Shown here in pieces: positions 57,738 to 64,000 of a stretch of 64,000 bases of DNA (position 1 is its first letter; each line of letters begins with the position of its first letter). A program made the position numbers and the translations under genes. The stretch is taken from assembly GCF_023716925.1 (NCBI RefSeq), contig NZ_JAMQQG010000002.1, positions 48,656 to 112,655 of the forward strand, written 5' to 3'. The notes below the pieces were generated by a model that saw only the letters and a program-made list of their open reading frames with translations, ran no database searches and was not told the DNA's origin. Source of the DNA: Frankia sp. R82. GTDB lineage: Bacteria; Actinomycetota; Actinomycetes; Frankiales; Frankiaceae.

Positions 57738-59503
57738 CCGGGGTCGCGGCGGACGCGGAGCCGGGAGCGACGTTTCACGGGGAGCAGTTCACCGTGTTCG
57801 CGGTGTTGTTCGTCGCGGTTGCCGTGGTCGGCTTCTGGGCGTCACGGTGGCGACGCGGCGGCGGCGGTGGTCCGGGCGCCACCGGCGGCGCAGGCGGTAA
57901 GGGTGGGCTGAACAGCCTGGACGAGTGGGGGCTGGGCGGGCGGCGGTTCGGTGGGTTCGTGGCGTGGTTTCTCATCGGCGGGGACGTGTTCACGGCGTAC
58001 ACGTTCGTCGCGGTGCCGGGGGCGATGTACGCCTCGGGGGCGGTGTCGGGGTGGTACGCCGTCGCCTACACCACGATGATGTGGCCCATCTTCTTTGTGA
58101 TCATGCCGCGGATGTGGGACGTCGCCCGTCGCAATGGTTTCGTCACCCCGGCGGATCTCGTCCGTGGGCGGTACGGGTCGCAGACACTCGCGCTTGCCGT
58201 CGCCGTGACCGGGGTGGTCGCGACCATGCCGTACATCGCGTTGCAGCTGGTCGGGATGCAGGCGGTGCTCGAGGTGATGGGGGTCGGGGCGGGATCGGGC
58301 AACGGGTTCGTCCGGGATCTGCCGGTGATCGTCGCGTTCGGGGTGTTGGCGGTGTGCACCTACACGGCGGGGCTGCGGGCGCCGGCGCTGCTCGCGTTCG
58401 TCAAGGATTTTCTGATCTACCTGGTGGTCGCGGTGGCCGTCGTGGTGCTCCCCCACCGGTTCGGCGGGTTCGGGCACATCTTCGACGCGGCCGGCGCGAA
58501 GTTCGACGCGTCCAACGCCGCTGCCGTCGCCGCCGGGCGCAGGCCGAGCGCCACGCTCGTTCCCGGCTCGAAGGACATGCTTGCCTACGCCACGCTCGCG
58601 CTCGGTTCGGCGATGGCGCTGTTCCTCTACCCGCATTCGATCACCGGAGTGCTCTCGACCCGGTCCCGGGACGTGATCCGGCGCAACGCGGTCGTTCTAC
58701 CGCTGTACACGGTGCTGCTCGCGTTCATCGCGCTGCTCGGGTACGTCGCGATCGCGGCCGGGGTACACACCACGAATCCGCGGCTCGCGATCCCGCTGCT
58801 GTTCGACCACGAGTTTCCGGCCTGGTTCGCCGGGGTGGCGTTCACCGCGATCGCCGTCGGCGCGCTCGTCCCGGCGGCCATCATGTCGATCGCCGCGGCG
58901 AACCTGTTCACCCGGACCATCTACGTCGGCTATCTGCGCCGCGACGCGTCCGCCGCCGAGCAGACCCGGGTGTCGAAGATCGCCTCGCTGCTGGTGAAGG
59001 TCGGCGCGCTGGTGTTCGTCCTCGGTTTCGACACGCAGAACTCGATCAATCTGCAGCTGCTCGGCGGCGTGTGGATCCTGCAGACCTTCCCCGCGGTCGT
59101 GCTCGGCCTGTGGCGCCCCCGCCTGCACCGGTGGGCGCTGCTGGCCGGCTGGGCTGTCGGCATGGCCTACGGCACCACGCAGGCCTACCACCAGCACAGT
59201 CTCGTCGCGAAGCACTTCGGCGGCGCCCTCGCCACGGTGCCCGGCGTCGGCCGCGCCGGCTACATCGCCCTGACCGCCTTCGCCCTCAACCTCGTCATCG
59301 CCGTCGCCGGCACCCTGGTGCTACGGGCCGTCCGCATCCCCAACGGCCCTGACACCACCTGGGATGACGAGCTCCGACCGGCAACGGTCGCGGAGGCGGA
59401 GGTCCCCGTGCCAGCCCAGCTCCGGAAGGCGGGTGTCGCCCTTCTGGACGGACCCGTCGCGCCGCCACCGGGAGACCAGCCGCCGCCTCACGCCGACCTC
59501 TGA
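57734..59503 (+). CDS. Sodium:solute symporter family permease (MctP-like)
   Basis: 589 aa from a GTG 57734 that overlaps the DUF3311 stop. About 13 helices; the SSS signature is seen as GLGGRRFGGFVAWFLIGGDVF, with FVTPADLVRGRYGSQTLALA and LYPHSITGVLSTRS. It belongs to the monocarboxylate (pyruvate/lactate/acetate) type of the family by length and DUF3311 pairing; the actual solute is not shown. A polar tail ends the protein. Confidence 0.9.
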   Translation: MTGVAADAEPGATFHGEQFTVFAVLFVAVAVVGFWASRWRRGGGGGPGATGGAGGKGGLNSLDEWGLGGRRFGGFVAWFLIGGDVFTAYTFVAVPGAMYASGAVSGWYAVAYTTMMWPIFFVIMPRMWDVARRNGFVTPADLVRGRYGSQTLALAVAVTGVVATMPYIALQLVGMQAVLEVMGVGAGSGNGFVRDLPVIVAFGVLAVCTYTAGLRAPALLAFVKDFLIYLVVAVAVVVLPHRFGGFGHIFDAAGAKFDASNAAAVAAGRRPSATLVPGSKDMLAYATLALGSAMALFLYPHSITGVLSTRSRDVIRRNAVVLPLYTVLLAFIALLGYVAIAAGVHTTNPRLAIPLLFDHEFPAWFAGVAFTAIAVGALVPAAIMSIAAANLFTRTIYVGYLRRDASAAEQTRVSKIASLLVKVGALVFVLGFDTQNSINLQLLGGVWILQTFPAVVLGLWRPRLHRWALLAGWAVGMAYGTTQAYHQHSLVAKHFGGALATVPGVGRAGYIALTAFALNLVIAVAGTLVLRAVRIPNGPDTTWDDELRPATVAEAEVPVPAQLRKAGVALLDGPVAPPPGDQPPPHADL

Positions 59504-59852
59504 TCCGAGTCGGCCGTACCACACACCCATCACACCCCATCCCGCTCGGGACCGCCTGCGTCTGCGCTGCCACGTTCGGCGCGGAACCGGCCGCACCCTG
59601 CCTGCGAAGTGGTTCCGCGGAACCGTCACCGCATGACCAGCCTTCGACTCCGCACTCGAGCTCCCGGGCCGCCGGCGGGAACAGCGCCCCACGCCGACGG
59701 CTGGCCTCGCCGCGTCGAGGCCGCTTCCGGCTGACGTCCGGGGCTGCCGCCGTCCGGCCGCTGGGCGCCAGTCGTCCGCACGGGGACGAACTCCGCGCAC
59801 ACTGGAGGTGAGGGCTGGCCCGCCGGCCGGCGAGCGCACGGGGAGGACGGGC
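59504..59852. other. 349-bp intergenic stretch
   Basis: No gene; probable promoter region of the amidohydrolase gene. Confidence 0.5.
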
Positions 59853-61220
59853 ATGGCTTCGGTGGCCGACAGGAAGACATTCGACGGCCCGACAGCTGAC
59901 GAGGGGATGCTCCGGGACGCGCGGTCGATGGCGAGCGAACTCGTCGAGCTGCGCCGACGGCTGCACCGGGAGCCGGAGATCGGGCTGGTGCTGCCCCGCA
60001 CCCAGGAGAAGGTGCTCGCCGCACTCGACGGGTTGCCGCTGGAGATCAGCCTCGGCCACGACCTGACCTCGGTGACCGCCGTCCTGCGCGGCGGCGCACT
60101 CCCATCAGGGGCATCAGACACGTCCGTTCCCGCGGGGGCTGGCCATCCGACGGACGGGACGGTCCCGCGGGACCGGGCGCCGTTGCCGCGGGACCCGGCG
60201 CTGACGGTGGATGCGGCGCCGGTGGTGCTGTTACGCGGAGATATGGATGCGCTGCCGGTGCAGGAGGGGGCGGGGCTGGCGGGGGCGTCCGCGGTGGAAG
60301 GGGTCATGCATGCCTGTGGGCATGACCTGCACACGGCGATGCTGGTGGGGGCGGCGCGGCTGCTGTGCGCGCGGCGGGAGCGGCTCGCCGGCGACGTGGT
60401 GTTCATGTTCCAGCCGGGTGAGGAGGGCTGGGAGGGCGCGCAGCACATGATCGACGAAGGGGTGCTGGCGGCGGCGGGACGGCCGGTGACGGCGGCGTAC
60501 GCACTGCACGTGTTCTCGGGCGTACTGCCGGGTGGGAGTTTCGGAGCGCGGGCGGGGGCGATCACATCCGCGTCGGCGATGCTGCGGGTGCACGTGCGCG
60601 GACAGGGTGGGCACGGGTCGATGCCGCATCTGGCGGCCGATCCCGTGACGGCGGCGGCCGAGATGGTGCTGGGCCTGCAGACGATGGTGACCCGCCAGTT
60701 CGACGTGTTCGACCCGGTGATCATTACCGTCGGGGTGTTGCGGGCGGGGACGCGGCGCACCGTCATCCCGGACGAGGCGATGTTCGAGGCGACGGTGCGG
60801 ACGTTCACGCCTGCCACCGCCGAGCGGGTGGAGACGGCCGCGCGGCGGCTGCTGGCCGGGATCGCCGCGGGGCACGGGGTCGAGGCGGACGTGGCGTTCG
60901 TGCCCGAGCGGCCGGCGACGGTCAACGATCCGGTGCGGGCCGCCCTGGCCGCCCGAGCGGTCACCGAGACGTTCGGTGCACGGCGGTACGTCGAGCTCGC
61001 CCATCCACTGGCCTGCTCGGAGGACTTCTCCCGGGTGCTCGCGCACGTGCCGGGCAGCCTGATCGCCCTCGGCGCCACACCACCCGGCACCGATCCGCGC
61101 ACGGCGCCGATGAACCACAGCCCCCGCGCGCACTTCGACGAGTCGGTTCTGCCCGACGGTGCCGTGCTGTACGCCGAGCTGGCCACCCGCACCCTCAGCG
61201 GCGATCCGGCCATCGGGTGA
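59853..61220 (+). CDS. M20-family amidohydrolase
   Basis: 455 aa from ATG 59853 after GGGGAGGA. The metal site is intact: LLRGDMDALPVQE, HACGHDLHTAM and FQPGEEGWEGAQ with the catalytic Glu pair; the dimerisation domain has HVRGQGGHGSMPH. It should hydrolyse an N-acyl amino acid or similar amide (hippurate or IAA-conjugate type). A Pro/Gly/Ala-rich insert near residues 85-120, before the first metal motif, is unusual. Confidence 0.9.
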   Translation: MASVADRKTFDGPTADEGMLRDARSMASELVELRRRLHREPEIGLVLPRTQEKVLAALDGLPLEISLGHDLTSVTAVLRGGALPSGASDTSVPAGAGHPTDGTVPRDRAPLPRDPALTVDAAPVVLLRGDMDALPVQEGAGLAGASAVEGVMHACGHDLHTAMLVGAARLLCARRERLAGDVVFMFQPGEEGWEGAQHMIDEGVLAAAGRPVTAAYALHVFSGVLPGGSFGARAGAITSASAMLRVHVRGQGGHGSMPHLAADPVTAAAEMVLGLQTMVTRQFDVFDPVIITVGVLRAGTRRTVIPDEAMFEATVRTFTPATAERVETAARRLLAGIAAGHGVEADVAFVPERPATVNDPVRAALAARAVTETFGARRYVELAHPLACSEDFSRVLAHVPGSLIALGATPPGTDPRTAPMNHSPRAHFDESVLPDGAVLYAELATRTLSGDPAIG

Positions 61221-61411
61221 TCGGGACATCGGGTGATCGGGACATCGGGTGCCGCCGGCCATGACCGCCGGGCGATCGCCGTGCCGGCACACCCCGGAAA
61301 TGGGGGTGGACATGCCATCATGAGATGGTGGCCGCTGCCACTGGGCGAGCCGGCAGAAAACCACCGCCGACCGATGACACAAATACCGACGACCCGAATA
61401 AGGAAGACAGA

Positions 61412-61957
61412 TTGAACGATCGGGTGATCTCCCTGGTCCGGGACTATCTGGTCGCCTATCCCGGGGAGGCCGAGACGCTGGCCCCGCTGCTCGAGCTTGC
61501 GGCCACCGACGTGCCGGTCACCTCCCGCGACACCCTGCCCGGCCATGTGACCTGCGGTGCCATCGCAGTGGACATGACCTACCGGGTGCTGCAGATCCAC
61601 CACCGGGTACTGGACCGCTGGCTGTTCCCCGGTGGGCACGTCGAGGCCGAGGACGACAGCCTCGAGGCGGCGGCGCTGCGGGAGCTCGCCGAGGAGACCG
61701 GCGTGCAGCCGGCCGCCGTCCGGGCGCTGCGTGACCTGCCGATGGACATCGACGTCCACACGATTCCCGAGAATGCGACCCGAGCCGAACCGGAACACAC
61801 CCATTACGATTTTCAGTTCGTTTTTCAGATACAACGGTCGACCGGGCCGGGAACGGTGGACCTGCGCCTCGACGAGGTCACCGATCATCGGTGGATTCCC
61901 GTTTCCGACCTGCACCATCCGGCCAGCCGCCGCATCACCGCCATGCTCGCCGGCTGA
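61412..61957 (+). CDS. Nudix hydrolase
   Basis: 181 aa from a TTG at 61412, with AAGGAAG 8 nt upstream. The Nudix box region is WLFPGGHVEAEDDSLEAAAL followed by RELAEETG; the metal-binding REL.EE.G end is intact, but the first Glu is Asp and the spacing is one residue longer than GX5EX7. Strands HVTCGAIAVD and HYDFQFVFQI complete the fold. Substrate unknown. Confidence 0.88.
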   Translation: MNDRVISLVRDYLVAYPGEAETLAPLLELAATDVPVTSRDTLPGHVTCGAIAVDMTYRVLQIHHRVLDRWLFPGGHVEAEDDSLEAAALRELAEETGVQPAAVRALRDLPMDIDVHTIPENATRAEPEHTHYDFQFVFQIQRSTGPGTVDLRLDEVTDHRWIPVSDLHHPASRRITAMLAG

Positions 61958-61973
61958 CCGGCCGTGGCGGGCC

Positions 61974-62849
61974 TCAGCCCGCGACGGGTTCGGCGACGAA
62001 GTCGGCGGCGTGCTCGGTGGCCCAGGCGGCAAAGGTCAAAGACGGGCGGCCCAGGATGGCCGGCACCGCATCGAGGACGGGCGTCGGGATGCCGTCGGTC
62101 GCCGCCTGGTAACCGAGCAGCGTGTCGGCGAGGCCGGGCCAGGCACGCTCGCCCATCGCGGCCAGCATGCGCTCCTTCGCCTGGGCGGGCGACTCCACCG
62201 CGAGCTGCACCGGGCGGCCGGCCGCCTCGGCGATCAGCTCGAGCTGACGACGGCGGCTCAACGACTCCGGGCCGGTCAGCGCGTAGGCGGCACCGTCATG
62301 GCCGGGCTGTAGCAGCGCGGCGGCGGACACCGCGGCGATGTCCCGTTCGTGGATGGGCGCCGACGTCGACTCGGGGTACGCCTCCCACACCGGCTGGCCA
62401 GCCCGGATGGCCGGCGCCCACCCCAGCGCGTTCGTCGCGAAGGCGCCGGGGCGCACGAACGTCCATGCCAGGCCGCTGGCGACGATCGCCTCCTCCACGG
62501 CGGTGTGCCGGCGGGCCAGGACGTTCGGCTCCGCACCCGGCTCGACCTCCCGCGCGGCCGACAACGACGACAGCAGCACGATCCGCTCCACCTTCGCCGC
62601 GCGCGCCGCCGCCAGGAACCCCTCGATGCCGGCCGGCTCCGCGTAGAGGAACACCGCGCTCACCCCGTCGAGCGCGGCCGGCACCGTCTCGGGGTCGGCC
62701 AGATCGAGCCTGACCACTGCCACACCGCCCGGCACGCTCGCCTGCTGCGGCTCGCGGCTGGCGATGCGTGGTGCCTCGCCCGCGTCAAGCAGCTCTCCCA
62801 CCAGCGCACGGGCAACGCCGCCCCGCCCGCCCGTCACCAGAATCGTCAT
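61974..62849 (-). CDS. NmrA-like/atypical SDR NAD(P)-binding protein
   Basis: 291 aa. The N-terminal Rossmann motif is MTILVTGGRGGVARALV (TGGxGxxA). AVFLYAEPAG, IVLLSSLSA and a WTFVRPGAFATNAL segment follow, matching NAD(P)H-binding NmrA-type proteins. The classical YxxxK catalytic pair is absent, so it may be a redox sensor or a reductase of unknown substrate. Convergent with the Nudix gene, 16 bp apart. Confidence 0.88.
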   Translation of the reverse strand: MTILVTGGRGGVARALVGELLDAGEAPRIASREPQQASVPGGVAVVRLDLADPETVPAALDGVSAVFLYAEPAGIEGFLAAARAAKVERIVLLSSLSAAREVEPGAEPNVLARRHTAVEEAIVASGLAWTFVRPGAFATNALGWAPAIRAGQPVWEAYPESTSAPIHERDIAAVSAAALLQPGHDGAAYALTGPESLSRRRQLELIAEAAGRPVQLAVESPAQAKERMLAAMGERAWPGLADTLLGYQAATDGIPTPVLDAVPAILGRPSLTFAAWATEHAADFVAEPVAG

Positions 62850-63133
62850 GGTGCCCAGCCTCCCATCGACCTCTGACAGTTTTCCGTCGCCCCATGGCGA
62901 GCGCTGCGCGATGCCCGGGGCCTCGAGGGTGACACCTGATGTCCGGTTGAAGTCAACCGTGGACGTTCCCGGTCCCGACCATCACTCCCAGGCCGCCTCG
63001 GTATCGGCCGGCGATCAGACAGCGACGGATCTCGACGGTCCGGCAGTGGCCTGACGACGCACGCACTATGGTGTGGTCTGTTACATTCCGCATCCATCAT
63101 GTGCACAGACGACCATCCGGGGGCGCAGCCGCG

Positions 63134-63658
63134 ATGACCGAAGCCGAAGCAGCAGCCGCGCAGCATGGAACCAGCGCACCCGCCGGCGGTGTCGACCTGC
63201 GCATCGACGTGCCCCACCCGGCCCGGATGTACGACTACTTTCTCGGCGGCAAGGACAACTTCCCGGCCGACCGGGAGACCGGCGAACAGGTCCTCAAGCT
63301 GTTCCCCAGTTCGCGCATCGTCGTGCGACAGAACCGGCTGTTCATGGCCCGGGCCACCCGCTATCTCGCCGCCGAGGCCGGCATCCGCCAGTTCCTCGAC
63401 ATCGGCACCGGCATTCCGACGTCGCCGAACCTGCACGAGGTCGCCCAGCAGGTGGCGCCGGAGTCGCGGGTGGTCTACACGGACAACGATCCGGCCACCC
63501 TTGCGCAGCCCTCCAGGCTGCTGATCAGCATCTATTGGTTAGCCGGGCCGGTATTTGGTTCGTTCCCGGGTTGCACAGGTCTCACGGCTTGGTCGCAGCG
63601 GGCTGGGGCTGTGTTTCTACCGCCGCATCGGCGATCGTTCTTAGTGCCTTCATACTGA
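63134..63658 (+). pseudogene. DUF574 SAM methyltransferase, truncated
   Basis: The ATG at 63134 starts a protein with the DUF574 hallmarks: VDLRIDVPHPARMYDYFLGG, KDNFPADRETGE, QNRLFMARATRYLA, then the SAM site FLDIGTGIPT and RVVYTDNDP. These proteins are usually about 270 aa. Here family similarity ends near residue 131 (about 63526), in the segment DNDPATLAQ...LLIS, and about 43 unrelated residues follow to a stop at 63658. The catalytic second half is missing. Rearrangement at this point is likely, since unrelated DNA encoding a TPR-type protein follows on the other strand. Confidence 0.8.
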
Positions 63659-64000
63659 CGTTCGCTACCGCGGTGAACGGCAGTGTGCGCCAGTCGCCCG
63701 CAGCGAGAGCGGTGCCGAGCGCGGAGTTCCCGAACGTGGGGTGTCTCGTCTCGGCCAAGGTGCCTGCCACCCTAGCCAGCGCCTGGGCCTGCGAGTTCGG
63801 GTCGGTGATGGTGCGGGCGATCTGCTCGGCGGCGGTAGCGATCTGCTCGGCGCGGTCGTGTTCCCCGGCCTGTGCGAGAGCCCCCGCCACGCCGGCCAGC
63901 GCCCGGGCCTGCCAGTCCGGGTTGGTGATGGTGCGGGCGATCTGCTCGGCGGCGGTAGCGATCTGCTCGGCGCGGTCGTGTTCCCCGGCCTGTGCGAGAG
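63582..64000 (-). CDS. TPR-like repeat protein, 5' end beyond the window
   Basis: The minus-strand frame is open from the right edge to a stop at 63582. It encodes near-identical 40-residue repeats (120-bp DNA period, e.g. 63781 and 63901), each of the form ALAGVAGALAQAGEHDRAEQ, then IATAAEQIARTI and a DP-W/S linker. These are helical tetratricopeptide-like units. The final 55 residues are non-repetitive (GNSALGTALAAGDWRTLPF). Such C-terminal arrays in actinomycetes often belong to large signalling or NTPase proteins, but the N-terminal domain is not visible. Overlaps the tail of the truncated methyltransferase. Confidence 0.75.
   Translation of the reverse strand, partial: LAQAGEHDRAEQIATAAEQIARTITNPDWQARALAGVAGALAQAGEHDRAEQIATAAEQIARTITDPNSQAQALARVAGTLAETRHPTFGNSALGTALAAGDWRTLPFTAVANVSMKALRTIADAAVETQPQPAATKP

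Noticed and set aside
59321..62032. Very long minus-strand open frame (over 900 codons)
   Set aside because: It lies antisense to the symporter, amidohydrolase and Nudix genes, which have clear motifs and SDs; its own translation is low-complexity Ser/Thr/Pro/Arg typical of a high-GC shadow frame.
63770..64000. Regular 120-bp repeats considered as a CRISPR-like or other non-coding array
   Set aside because: The repeats are contiguous without spacers and translate to 40-residue TPR-like units in one open frame.

Overview
The window is high-GC DNA with the codon use, SD-led starts (many GTG, some TTG) and gene families of a filamentous actinomycete. An FxLD lanthipeptide cluster, replication-relaxation and DUF2637 plasmid genes, a DUF574 methyltransferase, a HelD/HelR helicase, P450, F420-type oxidoreductase, LCP and SpoIIE-type regulators together point to Frankia or a close relative. 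The genus is an inference. No rRNA, tRNA or CRISPR array was seen.

Left third (1-20.9 kb) is accessory DNA. It opens with a class I lanthipeptide locus on the minus strand: a 171-aa unknown, an FxLD-system isoaspartyl-type methyltransferase, a 63-aa FxLD precursor, and a LanB dehydratase that runs off the left edge. After a lone 308-aa unknown comes a tightly coupled two-gene unit (5990-9699): an 879-aa STAND/NACHT-like NTPase with a nuclease-like N-terminus, plus a 357-aa partner of unknown fold. This is a good candidate anti-phage system. Two more genes with nuclease-like features (10.8-13.2 kb) follow, then a decayed mobile-element zone: a replication-relaxation gene, a frameshifted DUF2637/Spd membrane gene, a broken orphan gene and an IS4-family remnant bounded by 17-bp terminal inverted repeats. 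Two secreted proteins (18.1-19.8 kb) share an apparently undescribed paired-cysteine repeat. ABC-transporter debris and a small arginine-rich ORF end this zone.

From 21 kb the window is mostly intact chromosome: GT2 glycosyltransferase with an SRPBCC protein, cytochrome P450, HelD-type RNA polymerase helicase, SulP transporter fused to carbonic anhydrase, DUF2142 and DUF1003 membrane proteins, SDR, methyltransferase, LLM oxidoreductase, YdcF-type and S4-domain proteins. A TetR/MFS efflux pair with palindromic operators, a P-loop kinase, a DevS-like histidine kinase and an LCP cell-wall ligase follow. Next are a SnoaL-like protein, a membrane SpoIIE phosphatase and a MerR/MFS pair.

The segment 51.9-55.8 kb is a four-gene operon, ABC ATPase, ABC-2 permease, DesK-like kinase and NarL-type regulator, with translational overlaps at two of its three junctions and a perfect 34-bp palindrome upstream. 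It is followed by a GPP34 protein, a DUF3311/sodium-solute symporter pair, an M20 amidohydrolase, a Nudix hydrolase and a NAD(P)-binding protein. The right edge holds a DUF574 methyltransferase whose homology stops abruptly and, on the opposite strand, the 3' end of a protein with 40-residue TPR-like repeats.
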